Both the position numbers and the translations under genes were made by a program. The notes beneath the pieces were generated by a model. That model made no database searches. It was given only the letters and a program-made list of their open reading frames with translations, and was not told where the DNA came from. Source: Lachnospiraceae bacterium (GTDB lineage Bacteria > Bacillota > Clostridia > Lachnospirales > Lachnospiraceae). From it: DNA of 5,817 nucleotides. The stretch covers positions 1 through 5,817 of the forward strand of contig JAGDCQ010000046.1 in the NCBI GenBank assembly GCA_017958465.1, given 5' to 3'. Shown here piece after piece: positions 1-5,816 of the stretch. The first letter of the stretch is position 1. Each line of letters opens with the position of its first letter.

Positions 1-1553
1 AGCGGGATGAGAAGCAGCACAAAGGCAGCCAAGGGCCGCTTTTTCCTGGATGCCTCCCCGTTCCCGTACTTTTTCCCGATAAGCCCCGCCACCACAAAAA
101 ACAGGGCCATCAGGCCATAACAAAGGACCATCCTTATTCTCTCCGGCTTACCATACAGAAAGACCGGGTGTGGCAACTTTAGCAAAAGCCCGCAGAGTCC
201 CTCATAAGCCTTAAGCAGGTAGTACACTCCCCCCGCAAGGAACCTTGCAGGCGCTATAAAGAAAAGCCCAATCACACCCGAAAGGGCGGCAAGCACCACA
301 AGGAGCGACATCCCCGGGAGAACAATGAGGTTTGCGAGCATCCCGTAAACAGGGATCTCGTAGTAGTAAAACCAGATGAAAGGGACCGTGGAAAGCTGCG
401 GCGCAAGGGTGGAAAGGACCATACCGAGGAGCGCCCCGCCTTTTCCTCCGCTTTTCTCCCATTTCGAAAACTCTCTTGTGAAATAGCCGATACCGACAGC
501 AGCGGAAAAAGACAGCACAAAGGCCGACTGAAACAGCAAAAGAGGATCTTTAAGGAGCAGCAGGACCCCGCACATCGCGCAGGCCTCGCCGGAGTCGTAA
601 GAGCGCCCGAGCGCCTTTGCAGCCATGTTGAAACCAAACATGAAAACAGCCCTCACGGCAGATACGGGAAACCCGGTAAGCATCCCGTAGCAGAAACAAA
701 AGAAAAAAGAAATAGCAGAAGCCGGGATCAGCGGCGCTTTAAGGCCGCGCAGGAGCATAAACAGCCCGGACCCCACAAGAGAGATGTGGAGCCCCGATAT
801 CGCAAGGATGTGCACGATCCCGTTCTGACGAAAGAGGGTCCGGACGTCAGGGTCTAAAGTGCTCTTGTCCCCGAGAACAAGTGCCTTTACAAGCCCTGCC
901 TCCTTTTCAGGCAATAGTCTGTCGAAGACGCCGGCAAGACGCTCCTTAAGGCGTCTTAAAAAATCCTTCACCAAACGCTTCTTTCCCTCAAGGACCTCCA
1001 CTGAAGTTGCGTACATCTTGCAGGAATATCCATCCGAACGGTAATACTCAAACTCGTCAAACTGGCCGGGATTCTCGCCCCGTGAAAACTCCCGGAGAGT
1101 CCCCTTTATGCGGATGGCGTTACCTATCGCAAGGTCTTTAACATCATCAAGATACACAAGCACGGCGCCGTCGGTAAAAACAAGGCCCTCCGCTTCAACA
1201 GCGGCATTCCCGAGCCTCAGTTTGAAACCGGAGGAAGAAGCTGAAAGCGACTCCACAACGCCTTTTGCGACGCCTGTCATCTTGCCGTTTGAAGTCTGGG
1301 CAAGAGAAAGGTCGATCCTGTGGTCAGTGCCCGCATTTTCCGCAAGGATCATACCAAGAAAGAACAAAAAAGGAGCACACAAAGTAAGCTCGCACCTCTT
1401 AAACACAAGCGCGAACTTCTTATCAAGCCGGAAAGCCAGGAGCAGAGCGACGTACAAGGCAACAATAACAGGGGTAAGAACAGCACAAAAAGCTCTGCAG
1501 ATGATCCCAAGGCACAGGGCGCAAAACACAACGGTAAAAGGACGTCTGATCAT
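1..1553 (-). CDS. comEC: ComEC/Rec2 DNA-uptake channel protein, N-terminal 517 residues (3' end off window)
   Basis: Integral membrane protein that forms the channel carrying single-stranded transforming DNA across the cytoplasmic membrane. I translated the minus strand from the ATG at 1553 and it stays open to the window edge, giving 517 codons without a stop. Residues 1-70 are hydrophobic (two to three membrane segments). Residues about 92-185 match the OB-fold/DUF4131 region, ending in the family-typical NPGQFDEFEYYRSDGY (161-176). The Competence domain starts near 215, with ALVLGDKSTLDPDVR (224-238) and the hallmark ILAISGLHIS (249-258). FQSAFVLSFSAAVGI (341-355) and LANLIVLPG (406-414) are also typical, and several further membrane spans follow. 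Full-length homologues usually exceed 700 residues, so the remaining membrane part and any C-terminal metallo-beta-lactamase-like domain would lie beyond position 1. The start directly abuts the comEA stop (TAGATG). The nearest SD-like AGGAT is 13 nt upstream, which suggests translational coupling to comEA. No frameshift was seen. Identification is firm. Confidence 0.95.
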   Translation of the reverse strand, partial: MIRRPFTVVFCALCLGIICRAFCAVLTPVIVALYVALLLAFRLDKKFALVFKRCELTLCAPFLFFLGMILAENAGTDHRIDLSLAQTSNGKMTGVAKGVVESLSASSSGFKLRLGNAAVEAEGLVFTDGAVLVYLDDVKDLAIGNAIRIKGTLREFSRGENPGQFDEFEYYRSDGYSCKMYATSVEVLEGKKRLVKDFLRRLKERLAGVFDRLLPEKEAGLVKALVLGDKSTLDPDVRTLFRQNGIVHILAISGLHISLVGSGLFMLLRGLKAPLIPASAISFFFCFCYGMLTGFPVSAVRAVFMFGFNMAAKALGRSYDSGEACAMCGVLLLLKDPLLLFQSAFVLSFSAAVGIGYFTREFSKWEKSGGKGGALLGMVLSTLAPQLSTVPFIWFYYYEIPVYGMLANLIVLPGMSLLVVLAALSGVIGLFFIAPARFLAGGVYYLLKAYEGLCGLLLKLPHPVFLYGKPERIRMVLCYGLMALFFVVAGLIGKKYGNGEASRKKRPLAAFVLLLIP

Positions 1554-2045
1554 CTAATCCACACTTATCCTGTCCCGGATCTTGCCAAAGATGCCCTCTT
1601 TGATGCCCTTGACGAGCATTATATCCTCGATTTTTTGAAAGGGGCCGTTCTTGCTCCTGTATTCCACGATCCACTTCGCCCGGGAGCTGCCTATCCCCGG
1701 CAGAGTCATGAGCTCAGCCTCACCTGCGGTGTTGATGTTGACCTTCCCCTGCTCCCCGCCGGATCCGCCTGCACTCTGCTCCCCGCCTGATCCGCTTGCA
1801 CCTTGCTTTCCACCTGAGTTTCCTCCGGAGCCGCTGCCGGCCGGGGCAGAGTTGCTCCCCTCCTGTAACTGCAAAGTCCCTTCAGGCTTATCTGTTGGGG
1901 TAGGAACAGGGGTCGAAGTCACAGTAGTGGCCGTAACGTCTGTATCCCCGCGTATCACCTCCACATTTATCTCTTCTTTGGGCATAAAAAAAGAGTAGCA
2001 GACACCGGAGGCTGCCACAAAAAGGCCAATGATCACCGTTTTCAT
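1554..2045 (-). CDS. comEA: ComEA-type membrane-anchored DNA receptor, short form without SLBB domain
   Basis: Protein of 163 residues that probably binds double-stranded DNA outside the membrane and hands it to ComEC. Residues 3-20 form one hydrophobic segment after Lys2, acting as an uncleaved anchor. C16 lacks a convincing lipobox. A Thr/Pro-rich stretch (about 38-54) and a Gly/Ser-rich linker (about 64-100) follow. Residues 101-163 are a classic double helix-hairpin-helix domain: KVNINTAGEAELMTLPGIG (101-119), with the first hairpin at PGIG (116-119), then GPFQKIEDIMLVKGI (134-148) with the second hairpin. Typical Bacillota ComEA proteins are around 200 residues and carry an SLBB domain between anchor and HhH. 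Here none is recognisable, and only a short INVEVIRGD (26-34) could be a remnant. The ATG at 2045 has no good Shine-Dalgarno (AAAAAG precedes it), unlike the arg genes. I keep this start because it places the anchor at the N terminus. comEC follows with no gap. The HhH assignment is firm, and the gene name is supported by the comEC neighbour. Confidence 0.92.
   Translation of the reverse strand: MKTVIIGLFVAASGVCYSFFMPKEEINVEVIRGDTDVTATTVTSTPVPTPTDKPEGTLQLQEGSNSAPAGSGSGGNSGGKQGASGSGGEQSAGGSGGEQGKVNINTAGEAELMTLPGIGSSRAKWIVEYRSKNGPFQKIEDIMLVKGIKEGIFGKIRDRISVD
1749..1829 (-). repeat. Three tandem 27-bp units encoding the 9-residue Gly/Ser linker repeat of ComEA
   Basis: Three consecutive 27-bp units lie in frame in comEA: 1803-1829, 1776-1802 and 1749-1775. 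They encode SGGNSGGKQ, GASGSGGEQ and SAGGSGGEQ (residues 73-99). The two units nearest the HhH domain are almost identical at the DNA level (only a few differences in 27), while the first has diverged more. This is the pattern left by slippage or duplication that preserves frame. The encoded sequence is flexible and hydrophilic, so it probably acts as a spacer holding the DNA-binding domain away from the membrane. Confidence 0.85.
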
Positions 2046-2104
2046 CTTTTTAGAGCGTTTTATAAGAGTACCCCGCTTCCTGCTGTTTACTTCCCGGTAA
2101 CCTA

Positions 2105-2132
2105 ATCTTACAATAAGCGGGGATTATTTCAA
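2105..2132 (-). promoter_or_regulatory. Candidate sigma-70/sigma-A type promoter for comEA-comEC
   Basis: On the minus strand TTGAAA (2132-2127) is followed after 16 nt by TAAGAT (2110-2105), about 60 nt before the comEA start. An overlapping alternative is TTGATG (2150-2145), 16 nt, AATAAT (2128-2123). The region from 2100 to 2160 is clearly more AT-rich than the genes and lies just past the probable arg terminator, where a promoter is expected. Neither pair matches consensus well, so a competence-specific regulator may be required. This is inference from position and partial motif match. Confidence 0.35.
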
Positions 2133-2161
2133 GTAAAATATTTACATCAATAATTGTGCAA

Positions 2162-2195
2162 AATGCACCCTTCCAGAAACCCGGAAAGGTGCATT
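2162..2195 (-). terminator. Probable rho-independent terminator of the arg transcript
   Basis: Inverted repeat with 13-nt arms (2183-2195 and 2162-2174) and an 8-nt loop (2175-2182). Read on the minus strand all 13 positions pair, one of them as a G-U wobble. Read on the plus strand that position becomes a C-A mismatch. The asymmetry supports function in the minus-strand RNA. The 3' arm runs into a short U run (TTTT at 2163-2160) and then AT-rich sequence, so the U-tract is modest. It lies 118 nt past the argD stop and upstream of the comEA promoter candidates, consistent with separating the two transcription units. Confidence 0.65.
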
Positions 2196-2236
2196 ATTAA
2201 AGGCTTTTTTATGATTTTGGCTCCCACCCGGAAATG

Positions 2237-2250
2237 TCTACCTGGGTAGA
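2237..2250. repeat. Palindrome TCTACC-TG-GGTAGA in the argD-comEA spacer
   Basis: Perfect 6+6 inverted repeat around a 2-nt centre. It could be an operator for a dimeric regulator or a small RNA hairpin. In the minus-strand RNA the same bases can instead pair with the GGGTGG-containing stretch at 2230-2222 to form an 8-bp helix with G-U pairs. Function is unknown; the repeat itself is directly visible. Confidence 0.5.
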
Positions 2251-2256
2251 ACAGGC

Positions 2257-2293
2257 GGTCTGAAAAACATGTCATTTTGTACAAAACCAGACC
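2257..2293. repeat. Nested inverted repeats: GGTCTG/CAGACC enclosing TTTTGTACAAAA
   Basis: GGTCTG at 2257-2262 is the exact reverse complement of CAGACC at 2288-2293. Between them lies the perfect 12-nt palindrome TTTTGTACAAAA (2275-2286). The element begins 19 nt after the argD stop. It may be an RNA structure in the 3' UTR of the arg transcript or a protein-binding site. I do not recognise it as a known operator. Confidence 0.45.
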
Positions 2294-2312
2294 TTGAAAA
2301 CAGTTGAAAACG

Positions 2313-3503
2313 TCAGATACTCTTCAACGTTTCCCGCAGGATCTCCGCCATCCTGTCGATATCCACCTTCTGAACCACCAGCGGCGGCACAAACCTGATT
2401 ATGCTCTCGCCCGCGTTTATCAGCAGGAGGTGTCTTTCCATAGCCCCGTTTATGATCTCCTTTGCCGGAACACTAAGCTCGATCCCCTGCATGAGGCCAA
2501 GCCCCCTGTGATCCTTTATAATTGCCGGAAACTCCTGCTTTATGGCCTCAAGTGTCTCGTAAAGATATGCACCGCTCTCCTTTACATTGTCAAGGACAGC
2601 GTCTTCCCGGAATATATCGAGAACTGCAGAAACAGCAGCGGTAACAAGCGGGTTTCCGCCGTAAGTGGAGCCGTGGTCGCCGGGCACCAGTGCCGCTGCC
2701 TTTTCCGTTGTCAGGAACGCGCCCACCGGAACGCCGCAGCCAAGAGCCTTTGCCGTGGTGAGGACATCCGGCTTAATGCCGTACTGCTCGAAAGCGTAAA
2801 GCGTGCCGGTACGCCCCATCCCGCACTGGATCTCGTCGAGGATCAGCAGGATATCGTGCTCGTCGCAAAGCTTCCTTACACCCTGCAGAAACTCCTTTGT
2901 TGCCGGGTAGATCCCGCCTTCGCCCTGCACGGTTTCAAGGATGACGGCGCAGGTCTTATCGCTGATCTTTGCCTTCACGGACTCAAGATCGTTTAACTCT
3001 GCGAAAACAACACCGCCGATAAGGGGCTCAAAAGGCGCTCTGTAGGCCTCTTTTCCGGTTACCGAAAGCGCTCCCATCGTTCTTCCGTGGAAGGAATGGT
3101 TCATAGCGATGATCTCGCTGTCTGCCTTCCCGGTCTTATTATAATAGTATCTCCTTGCTGTCTTTAACGCGCCTTCAACAGCCTCAGCGCCGCTGTTTGT
3201 AAAGAAAACACGGTCCATTCCGGAAGCCTTTGTGATCTTTTCCGCAGCTTCTGCCATAGGCACGCTGTAGAAATAATTCGAAGTGTGCAGCAGGCGCTCC
3301 GCCTGGGAAACAATGGCTTTGTTGTACTTTTCGTTGCCGTAACCCAGCGCAAACACAGCGATCCCGGCCACGAAATCCAGGTATTTGTCCCCGTCCGTAT
3401 CGAACAGGTAAACCCCGTCGCCGTGGTCCCAGACCTTCTGATATCTGTTGTAAGTGTGAAGGAGCGCTCCTTCAGCCTTATCTATGAAATATTGTTTATC
3501 CAT
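2313..3503 (-). CDS. argD: N-acetylornithine aminotransferase (class III PLP aminotransferase)
   Basis: Cytosolic PLP enzyme that transaminates N-acetylglutamate semialdehyde with glutamate to N-acetylornithine; in some bacteria the same enzyme also serves the succinyl-DAP step of lysine synthesis. The chosen start gives 396 residues, usual for the family. Signature motifs are FTNSGAEAVEGALKTAR (101-117), NHSFHGRTMGALSVTG (135-150), LETVQGEGG (189-197), ILDEIQCGMGRTGTLYAFE (221-239), the PLP-binding lysine in TTAKALGCGVPVGAF (K252) and GSTYGGNPL (278-286). R370 in RFVPP is the likely substrate-carboxylate arginine. An upstream in-frame ATG at 3539 would add 12 residues (MPGAGPDRRETG) that do not look conserved. 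The ATG at 3503 has GGGAG six nt upstream and is preferred. It lies 69 nt after argB and is the last gene of the arg block before the terminator at 2162-2195. The acetylornithine role rests on family plus operon context and is strong. Confidence 0.95.
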   Translation of the reverse strand: MDKQYFIDKAEGALLHTYNRYQKVWDHGDGVYLFDTDGDKYLDFVAGIAVFALGYGNEKYNKAIVSQAERLLHTSNYFYSVPMAEAAEKITKASGMDRVFFTNSGAEAVEGALKTARRYYYNKTGKADSEIIAMNHSFHGRTMGALSVTGKEAYRAPFEPLIGGVVFAELNDLESVKAKISDKTCAVILETVQGEGGIYPATKEFLQGVRKLCDEHDILLILDEIQCGMGRTGTLYAFEQYGIKPDVLTTAKALGCGVPVGAFLTTEKAAALVPGDHGSTYGGNPLVTAAVSAVLDIFREDAVLDNVKESGAYLYETLEAIKQEFPAIIKDHRGLGLMQGIELSVPAKEIINGAMERHLLLINAGESIIRFVPPLVVQKVDIDRMAEILRETLKSI

Positions 3504-3509
3504 ACCTGT

Positions 3510-3514
3510 CTCCC
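3510..3514 (-). promoter_or_regulatory. Ribosome binding site fixing the argD start at 3503
   Basis: GGGAG on the minus strand ends 6 nt before the ATG at 3503. The alternative in-frame ATG at 3539 lacks a comparable site, so the shorter 396-residue protein is chosen. Confidence 0.75.
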
Positions 3515-3572
3515 GTCTGTCAGGACCGGCACCGGGCACAGGCCCTCGCCAAATCCCGCTGTCCTGAACTTT

Positions 3573-4436
3573 TCAGTCCCCTACGATAGCTGTGCCGATG
3601 CCCTTTGCCGTGTAGAACTCCAGCAGCAGGCAGTGGGGCATGCGCCCGTCAAGGATGTGGACCCTTGAAACGCCGTTCTTTACCGCATCCACGCAGTTCT
3701 TAAGCTTCGGGATCATCCCGCCGCCCACAAATCCGTTGGAGATGAGCTCGTCCGCCTCCGAAACCTTGAGCACAGAGATGAGCGACTCCTTGTCGTTGAA
3801 ATCTCTGTAAACGCCCTCGATATCTGTAAGGAACGCGAGTTTCTCGGCGCCGAGCGCAGTAGCTACCGCGCAGGCCGCATCATCGGCATTGATGTTATAA
3901 TTCTGGAAATTGTCGTCAAGCCCTATGGGCGCTATGACAGGAACAAAATCGTTGTTGAGAAGGGTGTTGATGATCTCCGGGTTAACAGCCTTGATCTTCC
4001 CCACAAAGCCGATATCCTTGCCGTTTGCGAACTTCTTCTCCACTTTAAGGAGGTTGCCGTCCTTTCCGCTGACGCCGCAGGCCTTTACGCCCTGCTCCTC
4101 AAGCATCTGCACCAGAGCCTTGTTGACCTTGCCAAGGACCATCTCCGCAACTTCCATAGTAGTCTCGTCGGTAACGCGAAGGCCTTCGACAAACTGGGGT
4201 TCCTGGCCCAGAAGCTTCACCCATTTGCTTATCTCCTTGCCGCCGCCGTGCACGATGACAGGCTTCATGCCGATCATCTTGAGCATCACGATATCCTTGA
4301 TAACGCTCGCCTCAAGCTCCGGGTCTGTCATTGCGCTCCCGCCGTACTTGACAACTACTGTCTTGTCCTTGAACTGTCTGATGTAGGGAAGCGCCTCAAG
4401 CAGCGTTTCCGCCTTTTGTGTGATGTAACCGTCCAT
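3573..4436 (-). CDS. argB: N-acetylglutamate kinase, arginine-sensitive type
   Basis: Cytosolic kinase of the amino-acid-kinase family that phosphorylates N-acetyl-L-glutamate with ATP, the second step of ornithine synthesis. It has 287 residues, close to the family norm. Visible motifs are VVVKYGGSAM (27-36) with the catalytic lysine K30, the acetylglutamate-binding loop VHGGGKEI (62-69), FVEGLRVTD with R87, NINADDAACAVA (181-192) and GGGMIPKLKNC (238-248) with the second conserved lysine K244. The N-terminal helix before the fold (AETLLEALPYIRQF, 9-22) and the C-terminal HCLLLEFYTAKGIGT (268-282) are the features known from arginine-inhibited hexameric NAGKs, so feedback inhibition by arginine is likely. 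The start at 4436 has a GAGG 7 nt upstream (4447-4444). argJ ends 23 nt before it and argD follows after 69 nt, consistent with one transcript. Confidence 0.96.
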   Translation of the reverse strand: MDGYITQKAETLLEALPYIRQFKDKTVVVKYGGSAMTDPELEASVIKDIVMLKMIGMKPVIVHGGGKEISKWVKLLGQEPQFVEGLRVTDETTMEVAEMVLGKVNKALVQMLEEQGVKACGVSGKDGNLLKVEKKFANGKDIGFVGKIKAVNPEIINTLLNNDFVPVIAPIGLDDNFQNYNINADDAACAVATALGAEKLAFLTDIEGVYRDFNDKESLISVLKVSEADELISNGFVGGGMIPKLKNCVDAVKNGVSRVHILDGRMPHCLLLEFYTAKGIGTAIVGD

Positions 4437-4459
4437 ATTGGAACCTCTTTTTCTGTATA

Positions 4460-5707
4460 TTACGACCTGTAATCGGCGTTTATATCTACATATTCATGGG
4501 TAAGGTCGCAGCCCCAGGCTGTGGCGTTTGCCTGCCCGCCGTGCATATCGGCGATGATGGTGACCGCCTTTGCCGAAAGTATCTTTGTCGCAGTCTTTTC
4601 CGAATAGCCGCTGTCCATGCCGTCTTTAACAAGCTGAAGAGGCTTTGCAACAAGCTTTCCTTCGATGTCGTCCCTGCCCTCGATCGTAATGTCGACCTTT
4701 TCGGGGTTGAACACGGCACCCGAATAACCGAGAGCGCACAGGATCCTTCCCCAGTTGGCGTCCTTGCCGTAAACCGCTGCCTTAGTAAGGTTTGAAGTGA
4801 TAACGGACTTTGAAAGTGTCACTGCGTCCTTTTTGCTCTTGGCGTTCAAAACTTTGCATTCTATAAGCTTTGTGGCGCCTTCGCCGTCCGCTGCCATATG
4901 CTTTGCAAGATATGTGAGGACGAACAGAAGTGCCTCATAAAACTCCTTATAATCGTCGGAACCCGCAACGATCTTCTTGTTGCCGGCCTTACCGTTTGCA
5001 AGCGCGAAAAGCGAATCGTTTGTCGAAGTATCGCGATCGACGGAGATCATATTGAAAGACACGGAAACTGCGTCGCTTACAGCCTTCTGAAGGGCCTTCT
5101 GGTCGATATCCGCGTCGGTAGTCACAACGCCAAGCATCGTCGCCATGTTGGGGTGGATCATACCGGAGCCTTTGCTCATGCCGCCGATTGTGATCTTCTT
5201 TCCCGCGATCTTTGTTTCAACCGCACACTGCTTTTCAACAGTATCCGTTGTCATAATGGCCTTCGCAGCCCTGGTTCCCGCATCCTTTGAAGCGTCAAGG
5301 TTCTCGGTCATCTTTTTGATGCCCGCCACCGCCTTCTCGACAGGAAGCCTTCTTCCGATAACACCTGTCGAAGCTGTAAACACCTCTGTTGCCTTGAGTC
5401 CGAGGCACTCCGCAACGGCCTTAGCCATCGCAAGATCGTCCTTGTCGCCGTCCTTGCCGGTGCATGCATTCGCGATACCGCTGTTGATGACTACAGCCTG
5501 CACATTTCCGCCTTTTTTGACTATCTTGATATCACGCTTTACGGGCGCAGCCTTAACAACGTTCGTTGTGAACGTTCCGGCACATACTGTGGGATATGCG
5601 CTGTAAACAAGCGCCATATCGGTCCTGTTTGCATATTTGTTACCTGCCGCAGTGTCTGCTGCCAAAAAACCGTTCGGAGCCGTAACGCCCCCGTTGATCT
5701 GCTTCAT
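4460..5707 (-). CDS. argJ: Glutamate N-acetyltransferase / ornithine acetyltransferase (ArgJ precursor)
   Basis: Transfers the acetyl group from N-acetylornithine to glutamate (cyclic pathway); bifunctional forms also use acetyl-CoA. ArgJ is an Ntn-type protein that cleaves itself into alpha and beta chains. The cleavage motif is seen at HPNMATMLG (185-193), so the nucleophile should be T190. TASTGVIG (111-118) supplies the oxyanion-hole Thr-Gly (T114, G115). SVDRDTSTND (222-231), AADGEGATKLIE (272-283) and the C-terminal HEYVDINADYRS are also typical. The length from the chosen start is 415 residues, matching the family. An in-frame ATG at 5740 would add 11 residues (MFWIARERRKG) and is less likely: the ATG at 5707 has a strong GGAGG and the protein then begins with the typical INGGVTAPNGF. 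No argA is visible nearby, so the bifunctional form is plausible, but sequence alone does not settle this. It is the first complete gene of the arg block; argB follows after 23 nt. Confidence 0.96.
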   Translation of the reverse strand: MKQINGGVTAPNGFLAADTAAGNKYANRTDMALVYSAYPTVCAGTFTTNVVKAAPVKRDIKIVKKGGNVQAVVINSGIANACTGKDGDKDDLAMAKAVAECLGLKATEVFTASTGVIGRRLPVEKAVAGIKKMTENLDASKDAGTRAAKAIMTTDTVEKQCAVETKIAGKKITIGGMSKGSGMIHPNMATMLGVVTTDADIDQKALQKAVSDAVSVSFNMISVDRDTSTNDSLFALANGKAGNKKIVAGSDDYKEFYEALLFVLTYLAKHMAADGEGATKLIECKVLNAKSKKDAVTLSKSVITSNLTKAAVYGKDANWGRILCALGYSGAVFNPEKVDITIEGRDDIEGKLVAKPLQLVKDGMDSGYSEKTATKILSAKAVTIIADMHGGQANATAWGCDLTHEYVDINADYRS

Positions 5708-5713
5708 ACCTTT

Positions 5714-5718
5714 CCTCC
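5714..5718 (-). promoter_or_regulatory. Strong ribosome binding site fixing the argJ start at 5707
   Basis: GGAGG on the minus strand ends 6 nt before the ATG at 5707. It selects this start over the in-frame ATG at 5740, whose upstream sequence shows no equivalent site. Confidence 0.8.
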
Positions 5719-5768
5719 GTTCCCGTGCGATCCAAAACATTTATGCAATGCCCGCACGCGCTGTTTGA

Positions 5769-5816
5769 TCATTCTATGAAAGTTGTGATGTTATCCTCAT
5801 TCAGTGTAAGATCGTA
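5769..5816 (-). CDS. C-terminal tail of an unidentified upstream gene (partial)
   Basis: Of the three minus-strand frames entering from the right edge, only this one stays open for more than a few codons. It reads YDLTLNEDNITTFIE and then TGA at 5771-5769, 61 nt before the argJ start. The spacing and orientation fit an upstream member of the same operon. The tail is too short to identify. It does not resemble the conserved end I would expect of ArgC (a segment rich in Asn-Leu-Met followed by GF-type motifs), but divergence cannot be excluded. It might also be chance. Confidence 0.4.
   Translation of the reverse strand, partial: YDLTLNEDNITTFIE

Noticed and set aside
211..637. Minus-strand ORFs of 83 and 121 codons
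   Set aside because: They are in other frames than the continuous ComEC frame, which shows family motifs throughout. They are shadows and do not indicate a frameshift.
1108..1790. Two overlapping plus-strand ORFs (149 and 156 codons) over comEC/comEA
   Set aside because: They oppose clear ComEC and ComEA coding frames, overlap each other in different frames, and have low-complexity, motif-free translations.
2022..2045. Lipoprotein signal at the ComEA N terminus (Cys16)
   Set aside because: The residues before Cys16 (S-G-V) do not fit a lipobox, and ComEA proteins normally use an uncleaved membrane anchor.
2147..2275. Minus-strand small ORF of 42 codons in the argD-comEA spacer (begins MTCFSDRLFYPG)
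   Set aside because: No Shine-Dalgarno, it runs through the probable terminator hairpin, and no protein-like pattern is seen. It is most likely chance.
2304..2996. Plus-strand ORF of 230 codons antisense to argD
   Set aside because: It lies wholly over argD, whose catalytic motifs are intact in the opposite frame. It has no recognisable domain and reflects codon bias of the real gene.
5708..5768. ARG-box (ArgR operator) or own promoter in front of argJ
   Set aside because: No convincing TGAATA-N-TATTCA type palindrome or -35/-10 pair was found; only isolated half-site-like words are present.
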